Positions 54,555 through 63,318 of a stretch of 64,000 nt of DNA are shown in pieces. The position numbers and the translations under genes were made by a program. A model generated the notes under the pieces. The model worked only from the letters and a program-made list of their open reading frames with translations. It did not search any database and was not told the DNA's origin. The stretch's first letter is position 1; the number at the start of each line of letters is the position of its first letter. This stretch comes from Cellulophaga sp. 20_2_10. Lineage in GTDB: Bacteria > Bacteroidota > Bacteroidia > Flavobacteriales > Flavobacteriaceae. Location of the stretch: positions 186,001 through 250,000 of the forward strand of contig NZ_JAMCOJ010000004.1 in NCBI RefSeq assembly GCF_023476645.1, in the 5' to 3' direction.

Positions 54555-55452
54555 TAGTAATTAGTTTTTTTAGTCTCTCAAAATCTTCAGGGGAGTTAAA
54601 AGAAATAGTAATTTTCCCTTTTCCTTTCTCACTTGCTGTAACAGCTACTTTAGCGTCTAAATGTTTTTCAATCTTATGAGAACCTTCTTTAACAAATTCT
54701 GGAGATTTAGTAACTTTTTTGGCTGTAGCCTTAGGAGTATTACCACCTTCTTGATGTTCTTTTACAGCTTTTTCTGTATCTCTAACAGATAAATTGTTTT
54801 CTACAATTTTAACGTATAAATCTATCTGATCAGATTTTTTGTCAATATTAACCAAAGCTCTACCATGGCCCATACTTACAAAGCCGTCACGAATACCAGT
54901 TTGTATAATTGGGTCTAATTTTAGTAGACGCATATAGTTTGTAATGGTAGATCTTTTTTTACCAACACGCTCACTTAATTTTTCTTGAGTAAGCTGAATT
55001 TCATCTATAAGTCTTTGGTAAGACAGAGCAATCTCTATAGGGTCTAAATCTTGTCTTTGGATGTTCTCTACCAAAGCCATTTCTAAAGACTCTTGGTCAT
55101 TAGCAATTCTTATATACGCAGGTATAGTCTCTAAACCTAGTAATTTAGATGCTCTAAATCTACGTTCACCAGAAACAAGTTGGTACTTGTTAAATTCTAT
55201 TTTACGAACGGTAATAGGCTGTATAACGCCTAACTCCTTAATAGAAGTAGATAATTCTATTAATGCTTCTTCGTTAAAATGAGATCTTGGCTGAAAAGGG
55301 TTAACCTCTATTAGTTCTAAATCTAGTTCAATGATATTACCAACAACTTTGTCTGCATTTTTATCTTCTGCAGAGCTAATATCATTTTCAGGATCTTTTA
55401 AAAGAGCAGATAGACCTCTTCCTAGAGCCTGTTTTTTAATTGCTTTCGCCAT
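54547..55452 (-). CDS. parB: Chromosome-partitioning protein ParB
   Basis: 301-residue centromere-binding CTPase. Order: N-terminal basic part (ALGRGLSALL), ParB/Srx domain with the CTP-binding SGERRFRASKLLGLETIPA and ENIQRQDLDPIEIALSY, a helix-turn-helix (LTQEKLSERVGKKRSTITNYMRLL), and a C-terminal dimerisation tail (KITISFNSPEDFERLKKLI). It starts 2 bases after parA. No parS site (GTT-CCACGTGG-AAC type) could be recognised in the window. Confidence 0.96.
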   Translation of the reverse strand: MAKAIKKQALGRGLSALLKDPENDISSAEDKNADKVVGNIIELDLELIEVNPFQPRSHFNEEALIELSTSIKELGVIQPITVRKIEFNKYQLVSGERRFRASKLLGLETIPAYIRIANDQESLEMALVENIQRQDLDPIEIALSYQRLIDEIQLTQEKLSERVGKKRSTITNYMRLLKLDPIIQTGIRDGFVSMGHGRALVNIDKKSDQIDLYVKIVENNLSVRDTEKAVKEHQEGGNTPKATAKKVTKSPEFVKEGSHKIEKHLDAKVAVTASEKGKGKITISFNSPEDFERLKKLITSA

Positions 55453-55454
55453 TA

Positions 55455-56228
55455 TTATACTTTTTCCTTATTTTTTTTCATTACTTCATTTGCCAAATTT
55501 AAATAATTGGCAGCTCCTTTACTACTTGCGTCATACTTAATTATGCTTTCTCCGTAACTTGGAGCTTCACTAAGTCTAACGTTTCTTTGAATAATAGTTT
55601 CAAAAACCATCTCGGAAAAGTGCTTTTTAACTTCTTCTACTACTTGGTTAGATAACCTTAACCTAGAGTCGAACATCGTTAATAACAATCCTTCTATATC
55701 TAGTTCGGGATTGTGTATTTTTTGAACACTTTTTATCGTGTTTAATAACTTCCCGAGTCCTTCTAGCGCAAAATACTCGCACTGTATTGGTATAATAACA
55801 GAATCTGCAGCAGTTAAAGCATTAAGAGTTAAAAGTCCTAATGATGGTGCGCAATCTATTAAAATATAATCGTATTCATCTCTAAGGTGACCAATAGACT
55901 TACGCATCATATATTCGCGTTCCTCCTTATCAACTAGTTCTATCTCTATGGCAACCAAATCTATATGAGACGGTATTAGGTCTACATTAGGAGAAGTGGT
56001 TTTTATAATTGTTTCAGAAGCAGATTTGGTATGCTCCAACAATTCATAGGTGCCAATCTCCACACTGTCAACATCTATGCCTAAGCCAGAAGTTGCATTT
56101 GCTTGTGGATCTGCATCTATAAGCAATACTTTTTTTTCTAGTACGCCTAGGGAAGCGGCTAGATTAACAGAGGTGGTCGTTTTTCCAACTCCCCCTTTTT
56201 GGTTAGCGATGGCTATTATTTTGCCCAT
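55455..56228 (-). CDS. parA: Chromosome-partitioning ATPase ParA
   Basis: Deviant-Walker ATPase that drives origin segregation with ParB. Begins MGKIIAIANQKGGVGKTT (deviant Walker A with signature Lys), then LLIDADPQANATSGLG and DYILIDCAPSLGLLTLNAL. 257 residues, the normal chromosomal ParA size. ATG 56228 gives the family N-terminus; ATG 56234 adds two residues and cannot be excluded. First gene of parA-parB-DUF5683-dapB. Confidence 0.96.
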   Translation of the reverse strand: MGKIIAIANQKGGVGKTTTSVNLAASLGVLEKKVLLIDADPQANATSGLGIDVDSVEIGTYELLEHTKSASETIIKTTSPNVDLIPSHIDLVAIEIELVDKEEREYMMRKSIGHLRDEYDYILIDCAPSLGLLTLNALTAADSVIIPIQCEYFALEGLGKLLNTIKSVQKIHNPELDIEGLLLTMFDSRLRLSNQVVEEVKKHFSEMVFETIIQRNVRLSEAPSYGESIIKYDASSKGAANYLNLANEVMKKNKEKV

Positions 56229-56304
56229 TGTCATAGTAAGTTTAGTGAGGCTAAAAATACACTTTTTTACGACTATATAAAACCGAAGCTGTTAATAGTT
56301 TGCA

Positions 56305-56340
56305 AAATAAAAAGCAGCTATAGATAGCTGCTTTTATTTT
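56305..56340 (-). terminator. Intrinsic terminator after the methylmalonyl-CoA mutase genes
   Basis: Stem AAAAGCAGCTA / TAGCTGCTTTT with loop TAGA, and a U-rich tract on the minus strand, about 80 bases after the mutB stop and before parA. T-rich flanks on both sides. Confidence 0.75.
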
Positions 56341-56418
56341 TCAAGGGTTAAAAATAGATTCTAAATCTTATTTTTCACTCATTCTCAATCTGTTTTAATA
56401 AAAAATAATTAGAAGTAT

Positions 56419-58566
56419 TTATTCTGATAAAATTTCTAAAATCTGAATAGCAGCTTCACTTATTTTTGTTCCAGGACCAAAAACGGCAACTGCACCTGCA
56501 TCAAATAAAAATTGATAATCTTGTTTAGGGACAACACCACCAACAATTACCATAATATCTTCCCTGCCGTGTTTTTTTAGTTCCTCAATTACTGCTGGGA
56601 CTAATGTTTTGTGTCCCGCTGCTAATGATGATACCCCCAGGATATGTACATCATTCTCTACAGCTTGTTTTGCCGCTTCTTCTGGTGTTTGAAAAAGGGG
56701 GCCTATATCTACGTCAAAACCTAAATCTGCATAACCAGTAGCTACAACTTTAGCTCCACGATCGTGACCGTCTTGCCCCATTTTAGCTACCATTATTCTT
56801 GGCCTTCTACCTTCTGTCTCTGCAAAAGCATCTGCCATGGCCAATGCCTTTTTAAAACTCTTATCGTTTTTAATTTCTTTAGAATACACGCCTGTGAATG
56901 ATTGTATTTTTGCTTTATGTCTGCCAAAAACGATTTCTAAAGCATCACTAATTTCTCCTAATGTTGCTCTATATTTGGCAGCTTCTACAGCTAAAGCTAG
57001 TAAATTTTGATCAGGACCACTACTAGTTGTTGTGTTTTTACTTGCTTCTGCGGCCTTAGTTAGGTTGTTTAATGCTTGTGTTACTAATTTAGTATCTCTA
57101 GTGTCTCTAATATGTGCAAGTCTTTCTACTTGTTGTTTACGCACTTGCTCATTATCTACTTCTAGAATATGTAAATCATCTTCATTTTCTAATTGGTATT
57201 TGTTTACACCAACAATTATATCCTCATTACTATCTATACGTGCTTGCTTTTTAGCAGCAGCCTCTTCAATTCTCATCTTTGGTATTCCAGCTTCAATTGC
57301 TTTAGTCATACCTCCTAATTCGTCTACTTCTTCAATAAGTTTCCAAGCCTTTTGTGCAATTTCTTCAGTTAGTTTTTCTACATAATAACTACCAGCCCAA
57401 GGGTCTACCGTTTTAGTGATTTTGGTTTCTTCCTGTAAATAGATCTGTGTATTACGCGCAATTCTAGCCGAAAAATCTGTTGGTAATGCAATAGCTTCAT
57501 CCAAAGCATTGGTATGTAAACTTTGTGTACCTCCAAAAGCGGCTGCGGCAGCTTCTATTGTTGTTCTGGCCACATTATTAAAAGGATCTTGCTCAGTTAA
57601 ACTCCAACCACTAGTTTGACAATGTGTACGTAGAGCCAAGGATTTTTGATTTTTAGGATTAAATTGTTTTACCAATTTAGACCATAACATACGGCCTGCT
57701 CTTAGTTTTGCAATTTCCATAAAATGATTCATTCCTATAGCCCAAAAGAAAGACAAGCGAGGAGCAAAAGTATCAATATCCATTCCGGTTTTAAGTCCGG
57801 TTTTTATATATTCTAAACCATCTGCTAAGGTGTAAGCAAGCTCTATATCTGCAGTAGCGCCAGCTTCCTGCATGTGGTAACCAGATATACTTATGCTATT
57901 AAATTTAGGCATAAATTTACTGGTGTATTCAAAAATATCTGCAATGATCTGCATGGATGGTGTTGGTGGGTAAATGTATGTATTACGCACCATAAATTCT
58001 TTCAAAATATCGTTCTGTATAGTACCAGCTAATTGGTCTAATGCAACTCCTTGCTCTTGTGCCGCGACAATATAAAAGGCTAAAATGGGTAAAACAGCCC
58101 CATTCATAGTCATAGAAACAGACATTTTGTCTAGTGGAATACCACCAAATAAAATTTTCATATCCTCGACAGAATCTATAGCAACACCAGCTTTACCAAC
58201 ATCACCAACCACTCTGTCATGATCACTATCATACCCTCTGTGTGTTGGTAAATCAAAAGCAACAGACAATCCTTTTTGGCCAGCAGCTAAATTACGTCTG
58301 TAAAAAGCGTTACTTTCTTCTGCTGTAGAAAAACCGGCATATTGCCTAATTGTCCAAGGTCTACGTACATACATAGTAGAGTAGGGACCACGTAGGTTTG
58401 GAGCTAAACCTGCAGCAAAATCTAAGTGTTCTAAACCTTCTAAATCTTGTTTGGTATAGGTCTTTTTTACAGCAATACCCTCTGCTGTGTTAAAAATAGA
58501 AGAGTCAGATTTTTTACCACTGCCTTCTTTATTAAGTTCTAAGTGTTGTAAATCTTTTCTACTCAT
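56419..58566 (-). CDS. Methylmalonyl-CoA mutase, large (catalytic) subunit
   Basis: Adenosylcobalamin-dependent isomerisation of methylmalonyl-CoA and succinyl-CoA, the link between propionate and the citric acid cycle. 715 residues: a TIM-barrel (about 35-530; [30 protein letters not shown]-like [20 protein letters not shown]-like substrate loop) and a C-terminal B12-binding domain with the cobalt-ligand His601 in [14 protein letters not shown]. Its start overlaps the small-subunit stop by 8 bases, keeping subunit synthesis matched. The reactivating chaperone MeaB is not in the window. Confidence 0.96.
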   Translation of the reverse strand: MSRKDLQHLELNKEGSGKKSDSSIFNTAEGIAVKKTYTKQDLEGLEHLDFAAGLAPNLRGPYSTMYVRRPWTIRQYAGFSTAEESNAFYRRNLAAGQKGLSVAFDLPTHRGYDSDHDRVVGDVGKAGVAIDSVEDMKILFGGIPLDKMSVSMTMNGAVLPILAFYIVAAQEQGVALDQLAGTIQNDILKEFMVRNTYIYPPTPSMQIIADIFEYTSKFMPKFNSISISGYHMQEAGATADIELAYTLADGLEYIKTGLKTGMDIDTFAPRLSFFWAIGMNHFMEIAKLRAGRMLWSKLVKQFNPKNQKSLALRTHCQTSGWSLTEQDPFNNVARTTIEAAAAAFGGTQSLHTNALDEAIALPTDFSARIARNTQIYLQEETKITKTVDPWAGSYYVEKLTEEIAQKAWKLIEEVDELGGMTKAIEAGIPKMRIEEAAAKKQARIDSNEDIIVGVNKYQLENEDDLHILEVDNEQVRKQQVERLAHIRDTRDTKLVTQALNNLTKAAEASKNTTTSSGPDQNLLALAVEAAKYRATLGEISDALEIVFGRHKAKIQSFTGVYSKEIKNDKSFKKALAMADAFAETEGRRPRIMVAKMGQDGHDRGAKVVATGYADLGFDVDIGPLFQTPEEAAKQAVENDVHILGVSSLAAGHKTLVPAVIEELKKHGREDIMVIVGGVVPKQDYQFLFDAGAVAVFGPGTKISEAAIQILEILSE

Positions 58567-59923
58567 CTTTTAATCTATTTTGTTCTACTGTTTCTGCTAA
58601 TCTTTTTTCTATAATAGGTATTATTAGAGTTTTGCGTGCATTTGTTTTTACAAACGGGTACAACTCTAAATCTTCTTTTATTTTATCTTCTTTGTTCAGG
58701 TATTTATTGGTGCCAACCAGAACTTCTTTTTCAGTATTAAAAAGCGCTTGTTCTTTAGCAGCGCTTTCTTTTATTTTTTTCTGAATTTGGTGTGATTTTA
58801 AGTTTGATAAAAATCCGCCAGTTGCTTCTATCGATTTAAAAAGGTCTAATGCTTTTTCTGCTAATTGATGGGTTATAGATTCTATATAATAAGCGCCATC
58901 TGCAGGGTTTGTAACTACATCTAAATAGCTTTCTTTTTTAAGAATAAGCAATTGGTTTCTTGCAATACGTTCACCAAACTCATTGTCTTTGTGGTAAATA
59001 GCATCATAAGCTAAATTACAGATGGTATCTGCGCCACCTATGCTAGCAGCCATACATTCTGTAGTTGTACGTAACATATTTACATTATAATCGTATAAGG
59101 TTTTGTTTCGTTTGCTTGGTACAGCTAAAATGCTGCAATTTGCACTTGTATTATATTCCGTTTGTAATGTTTTCCAAAGTAAACGGAGCGCTCTAAGTTT
59201 TGCTATTTCAAAAAAGTAATTTCCAGAAATACTTACCGTAAAAGTAAAATTAGGAATGCTACTGTCTTTAAAATGGTTGAGATACTCATTAGCGTGTGCC
59301 ATTGCATAGGCTAACTGTTGTACCATTGTGGCACCAGCATTTTGGTATGTACTAACATTTACGCCAATAGTATTTTGGGCGTTGGTCGTTTTTGTAATTT
59401 TATCTAATTCTTGATGGTCCTTGGCTAGGTTGGTAAACCAGTTGCCAGAACTAGCTAAGTTTCCAATAATATCTACGTTATAATGTATACTTGTAGTTTG
59501 TTTTTTGCAAAAATCTTCAATCTTAGAAATATATTCTGATGATAAAAACTGTAGATAAAAGTAAACTGTTTTATGCTTTAGGTCTATATTTTTTAAAAGA
59601 ACATGTATTTTAATTTCATCATTAGGAATAGTAAAAATTAAATCTTCAGCACCTCTTTCCAAAGCGTTTACTGCTTTTTTGTTTGCTGCAGCTTCATTAT
59701 GCACAAAAATAGCCTGACCAATTTTCCATTCTGGCGTAGCAATATTTGTTACAATAGACGCAATGTCTTCTGTATTGTAAAAAGGTTTAACCTTAATACC
59801 TTCTGGCGACTCCCAAACAAGCGTATCGTTATAATCGGCTCCTTTTAAATCTACCTGAATTTTTTGTTTCCATTCTTTTGTTGAAACTGCTGAAAAATCG
59901 TTAAATAAATTCTTTTTACTCAT
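58559..59923 (-). CDS. Methylmalonyl-CoA mutase, small subunit
   Basis: Non-catalytic partner of the heterodimeric mutase. 454 residues similar to the barrel of the large subunit ([48 protein letters not shown]) but without a B12-binding domain, as usual for this subunit, though shorter than the roughly 600-residue form of actinobacteria. It overlaps both the upstream division gene and the downstream large subunit by 8 bases. Confidence 0.93.
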   Translation of the reverse strand: MSKKNLFNDFSAVSTKEWKQKIQVDLKGADYNDTLVWESPEGIKVKPFYNTEDIASIVTNIATPEWKIGQAIFVHNEAAANKKAVNALERGAEDLIFTIPNDEIKIHVLLKNIDLKHKTVYFYLQFLSSEYISKIEDFCKKQTTSIHYNVDIIGNLASSGNWFTNLAKDHQELDKITKTTNAQNTIGVNVSTYQNAGATMVQQLAYAMAHANEYLNHFKDSSIPNFTFTVSISGNYFFEIAKLRALRLLWKTLQTEYNTSANCSILAVPSKRNKTLYDYNVNMLRTTTECMAASIGGADTICNLAYDAIYHKDNEFGERIARNQLLILKKESYLDVVTNPADGAYYIESITHQLAEKALDLFKSIEATGGFLSNLKSHQIQKKIKESAAKEQALFNTEKEVLVGTNKYLNKEDKIKEDLELYPFVKTNARKTLIIPIIEKRLAETVEQNRLKDE

Positions 59924-60248
59924 CTTCTTTAGTTTTAAGGCTGTCCTGGTATTCTATTAAGTATATCTCTTCGTTCTTCTTTTTTAGATAGTAATGCTCT
60001 CTAGCAAATTTTTCTAATTCTTTAGGATCTTTTAGTTTTTCTATAATTTTTTTGTCTTTAGCAATTTCATCTTTTAAATACTCTTTTTGCTTCTCTAAAC
60101 CTTCAATCTGGTTTTGCAGCTCGTTGTGTATAAAAAGAGAATTTGTATCAAAAAAAATCATCCAAATTACAAAAACAGTGAGCACAAGCACATACATATT
60201 TGTTGCTATACCAAACCATTTTTTACTCCTAAGTTTTTTAAAAATCAT
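59916..60248 (-). CDS. Septum formation initiator (FtsB/DivIC family)
   Basis: 110-residue single-pass membrane protein: N-terminal basic cytosolic tail, membrane helix about 14-34 (NMYVLVLTVFVIWMIFF), then a coiled coil (about 38-80) with the family motif PKELEKFAREHYYLKKKNEEIYLIEY. It should join FtsL/FtsQ-type partners in the divisome. It is transcribed with udk 7 bases upstream and overlaps the mutase small subunit by 8 bases. Confidence 0.88.
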   Translation of the reverse strand: MIFKKLRSKKWFGIATNMYVLVLTVFVIWMIFFDTNSLFIHNELQNQIEGLEKQKEYLKDEIAKDKKIIEKLKDPKELEKFAREHYYLKKKNEEIYLIEYQDSLKTKEDE

Positions 60249-60255
60249 CTAATAA

Positions 60256-60864
60256 TTAAACTAATTTTTCATTTATAATAGTGCGTACAATATCTATTGC
60301 AACGGTATTGTGTTTGTTATTGGGTATAATAATATCTGCGTATTCTTTACTTGGTTCTATAAACTCTGCGTGCATTGGTTTTATAGTAGTTTGGTATTTT
60401 TCTAGTGTTTCATCTAGATCCCAACCCCTTTCGTTAACGTCTCTCTTAATTCTTCTTATTAAACGCTCATCAGAATCTGCGTGAACAAAAATCTTAATGT
60501 CCATCATTTTTCTAATTTCAGGATCGGTCATAATTAAGATACCTTCTACAATAACAACTTTTCTAGGTTCTGTAGGTACTGTCTTATCTGTTCTATTACA
60601 TTCTAAAAAAGAATAAACAGGCTGTTGTATGGTTTTTCCTTTTCTTAACTCCTCCAAATGTTCTTTTAATAGCTTAAAATCTATAGAAAGCGGATGGTCA
60701 AAGTTTGTTTTTCTTCTTTCTTCTAGTGATAGATGGGAAAGGTCATTGTAATAAGAATCTTGAGAAATTACGCATACTTCATCATCCGGTAACTCATTAA
60801 TAATCTGGTTTACAACAGTTGTTTTACCACAACCTGTTCCGCCAGCTATCCCAATTATTAACAT
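60256..60864 (-). CDS. udk: Uridine kinase
   Basis: Phosphorylates uridine and cytidine in pyrimidine salvage. 202 residues from MLIIGIAGGTGCGKTT (P-loop G8-T15), then SQDSYYNDLSHL, FDHPLSIDF, and LIRRIKRDVNERGWD. I start it at ATG 60864; the TTG at 60885 overlaps the promoter element on the same strand. First gene of the unit that ends with the mutase subunits. Confidence 0.95.
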   Translation of the reverse strand: MLIIGIAGGTGCGKTTVVNQIINELPDDEVCVISQDSYYNDLSHLSLEERRKTNFDHPLSIDFKLLKEHLEELRKGKTIQQPVYSFLECNRTDKTVPTEPRKVVIVEGILIMTDPEIRKMMDIKIFVHADSDERLIRRIKRDVNERGWDLDETLEKYQTTIKPMHAEFIEPSKEYADIIIPNNKHNTVAIDIVRTIINEKLV

Positions 60865-60882
60865 AAATTTAGTTTTTTTTGT

Positions 60883-60890
60883 CAAAAATA
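60883..60890 (-). promoter_or_regulatory. -7 promoter element upstream of udk
   Basis: Minus-strand TATTTTTG (TAnnTTTG) ends 18 bases before the udk ATG at 60864. It covers the alternative TTG start, ruling that start out for transcripts from here. Confidence 0.5.
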
Positions 60891-61009
60891 CGATTTTGCT
60901 ATTATATATTATTGATATATTATATTTAGTATTGTTTTTAGTGCTGTAAATACAGATACTTTAACTAAAAATTAAATGCAGTTAGGCTGCTGTTTTACTG
61001 TAAGTAGAT

Positions 61010-61017
61010 TACTTTTG
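61010..61017 (+). promoter_or_regulatory. -7 promoter element directly in front of the MFS transporter
   Basis: TACTTTTG (TAnnTTTG) ends 4 bases before the ATG at 61022, so the transcript would be leaderless or nearly so. Confidence 0.5.
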
Positions 61018-61021
61018 CCGG

Positions 61022-62230
61022 ATGCAAAAAAAATCATCTAAAAAGCAATTTGAATTTGTAGCCCTAATGGCATCTTTAATGTCTATTGTAGCTTTGACAA
61101 TAGATGCGCTCTTACCTGCAATTTCTCATATTGGCGAAGCAATTAATAGTGTAGATCCAACTAGAAACCAGTTGTTAATTACTATGATTTTTTTAGGATT
61201 GGGAGTAGGTCAATTATTTTTTGGCCCTTTGTCTGATAGCTATGGAAGAAAACCAATTGTATATGCAGGTTTTACCATTTTTGCGCTAGCTAGTGTTATT
61301 TGTGTAAATGCAACCTCTTTAGAAGTAATGATTGTTGGTCGCATTTTTCAAGGAGTAGGTTTGTCTGCACCAAGAACTATTACAATTTCTATAATTAGAG
61401 ATTTATATAAAGGTGATTATATGGCTAAAATAATGTCTTTTGTAACGGCATTTTTTATTTTAATACCGGTAATAGCACCTGCAGTTGGTAAAGCTGTTTT
61501 AGATAATTATAATTGGCAAGCTATTTTTTATGTGCAATTACTTTTTGCTCTAATAGTTTCAATTTGGTTCTGGAAACGACAAGAAGAAACGCTTAAGCCT
61601 GAATTTAAAATACCTTTTACAAGAAGTGTTTTTGTAGATGGATTAAAAGAATTTGTGAAGCATAAAGAAACTGTTGCTTTTACATTAATATCTGGGCTAA
61701 TAACAGGAGCCTTTTTAGTGTATTTAAGTTCTGCACAACATATTTTTGAAGATCAATTTAATTTAGTTGAAGAATTTCCATACATTTTCGCAGGTTTAGC
61801 CATCTCTATAGGTTCTGCAACTTTTTTAAATGGTACGTTGGTATTACGTTTTGGTATGCGTAAACTTATCTTTTTATCGCTATGTGCATTTTGTAGTATA
61901 GGATTATTATATGTTATCTTATTTTGGGGAGATGCAAACCCATCTTTACCCGTATTAATTGTTTTTTTAGCAGCCCAATTTTTCTGTTTAGGATTTATTT
62001 GGGGTAATTCTAGATCTGTAGCAATGGAACCTATTGGACATATTGCTGGAGTAGGAGCAGCTATTAATGGTTTTGTAGCTACTGTAGTTTCTATACCAAT
62101 AGCTACTTTAATAGGTAGTTATATAGATACTACTGTTTTGCCATTATTTTTAGGCTTAGCAGTATGTGGTAGTTTGTCTCTTTTTATTTTTATGTCAATT
62201 AAAAAAACCAGAACAGCAGCTTTAGCTTAA
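61022..62230 (+). CDS. Bcr/CflA-family drug-resistance MFS transporter
   Basis: 12-helix major-facilitator efflux protein, 402 residues. Motif A is visible as GPLSDSYGRKPIVYAG after helix 2, and helix 4 carries RIFQGVGLSAPRTI. The closest group is Bcr/CflA (drug:H+ antiport). It is a lone gene, divergent from udk and ending 8 bases from the convergent anmK gene with no terminator between. No regulator lies next to it, so inducers cannot be guessed. Confidence 0.88.
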   Translation: MQKKSSKKQFEFVALMASLMSIVALTIDALLPAISHIGEAINSVDPTRNQLLITMIFLGLGVGQLFFGPLSDSYGRKPIVYAGFTIFALASVICVNATSLEVMIVGRIFQGVGLSAPRTITISIIRDLYKGDYMAKIMSFVTAFFILIPVIAPAVGKAVLDNYNWQAIFYVQLLFALIVSIWFWKRQEETLKPEFKIPFTRSVFVDGLKEFVKHKETVAFTLISGLITGAFLVYLSSAQHIFEDQFNLVEEFPYIFAGLAISIGSATFLNGTLVLRFGMRKLIFLSLCAFCSIGLLYVILFWGDANPSLPVLIVFLAAQFFCLGFIWGNSRSVAMEPIGHIAGVGAAINGFVATVVSIPIATLIGSYIDTTVLPLFLGLAVCGSLSLFIFMSIKKTRTAALA

Positions 62231-62238
62231 TTAGCTTT

Positions 62239-63315
62239 CTATTGTGGAATGTAAATAACACCACAGCTAGAATCTTTTTTTGCGCCAGTAACAGTTGCTA
62301 AAGCATTTGGTTTTTCTAAATGCCTTAATGTACCCATAAAAGCAAAAATTAAAGCTTCTTTAAACTCTATTACAGTTTTAGAAGGTGTTTCTAAAATAAA
62401 CGAACTGCCTAATTTTTCTTTTAAAGTATGCATTAAAAAGCCATTTAAAGCACCACCACCAGTTACTAATAGTGTATTTCTAGGTTTGCGAGCTTCGGTC
62501 AATAAATCATTAGAGATAGTATCACAAATATGTAATACTATACTGTGTAATATGTTTTCTATGGTATCGTCTGTACTTTCTATAATCGGAACAATTTCTT
62601 TTTTAAACCACTCGTATCCTGTAGATTTTGGATATGGTAATTGGTAGTATGCAATGTTACTTAAGTTAGACAATAATGTTGTGTTTATAGCACCACTTTT
62701 TGCTAGGTCTCCGTTTTTATCGTAGCCTAAATCTATTTTTTGCGTTACATAATTTAGTGCCATATTAGCAATACCAATATCATAAGCAATTCTTTTATCT
62801 TTTTGTTGAAAAGAGACATTACTTATACCTCCAAGATTTAAACAGAAATCGTATTTAGAAAATAAATACATATCACCAATAGGTACAAGCGGAGCACCTT
62901 GTCCGCCAAGAGCTACATCGTTAGTTCTAAAGTCACAAATAGTTTTAATACCACTACTGTTAGCTAAATGTTGTCCAGAACCAATTTGAAGCGTAAATCC
63001 TTTTTCTGGCTTATGGTGTGTTGTATGTCCGTGGCTGGCTATAAAATCTACGTCTAAATTATATTCGTTTACAAATTCTTTTACTTGTTTACCAAGCCAA
63101 GTCCCATACCAGTTGTGTAATTCCGTAAATTCTGGTACAGGTAAGAGAATAGCATTTTTAAGTTGCTCTTTAAGATCTGGTGTGTAGTCTATACTTTTGG
63201 TAGTTACAATAGTAAATTTCCAATTTGTATTCTCTTGGTAAAAATGACAATATGCTAGATCTAGACCATCCAAAGAAGTGCCAGACATTAATCCTATTAC
63301 TTTGTACGTTTGCAT
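62239..63315 (-). CDS. anmK: Anhydro-N-acetylmuramic acid kinase
   Basis: Peptidoglycan-recycling kinase that cleaves and phosphorylates 1,6-anhydro-MurNAc to MurNAc-6-phosphate. 358 residues with GLMSGTSLDGLDLAYC at the N-terminus (ATP site), ASHGHTTHH, TICDFRTNDVALGGQGAPLVP with the catalytic Asp, and LLVTGGGALNGFLM. It starts 3 bases after the GH3 gene, which should release the sugar upstream of this step, so the two form a recycling unit. Confidence 0.96.
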   Translation of the reverse strand: MQTYKVIGLMSGTSLDGLDLAYCHFYQENTNWKFTIVTTKSIDYTPDLKEQLKNAILLPVPEFTELHNWYGTWLGKQVKEFVNEYNLDVDFIASHGHTTHHKPEKGFTLQIGSGQHLANSSGIKTICDFRTNDVALGGQGAPLVPIGDMYLFSKYDFCLNLGGISNVSFQQKDKRIAYDIGIANMALNYVTQKIDLGYDKNGDLAKSGAINTTLLSNLSNIAYYQLPYPKSTGYEWFKKEIVPIIESTDDTIENILHSIVLHICDTISNDLLTEARKPRNTLLVTGGGALNGFLMHTLKEKLGSSFILETPSKTVIEFKEALIFAFMGTLRHLEKPNALATVTGAKKDSSCGVIYIPQ

Positions 63316-63318
63316 AAA

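Noticed and set aside
54547-56418. parS centromere site near parAB
   Set aside because: I looked for a palindrome of the GTT-CCACGTGG-AAC or TGTTTCACGTGAAACA kind around parAB and the flanking gaps and found none; parS may be elsewhere.
60944-60955. Dyad CTGTAAATACAG in the udk/MFS divergent gap
   Set aside because: Only five paired bases around a 2-base centre; expected by chance in AT-rich DNA.
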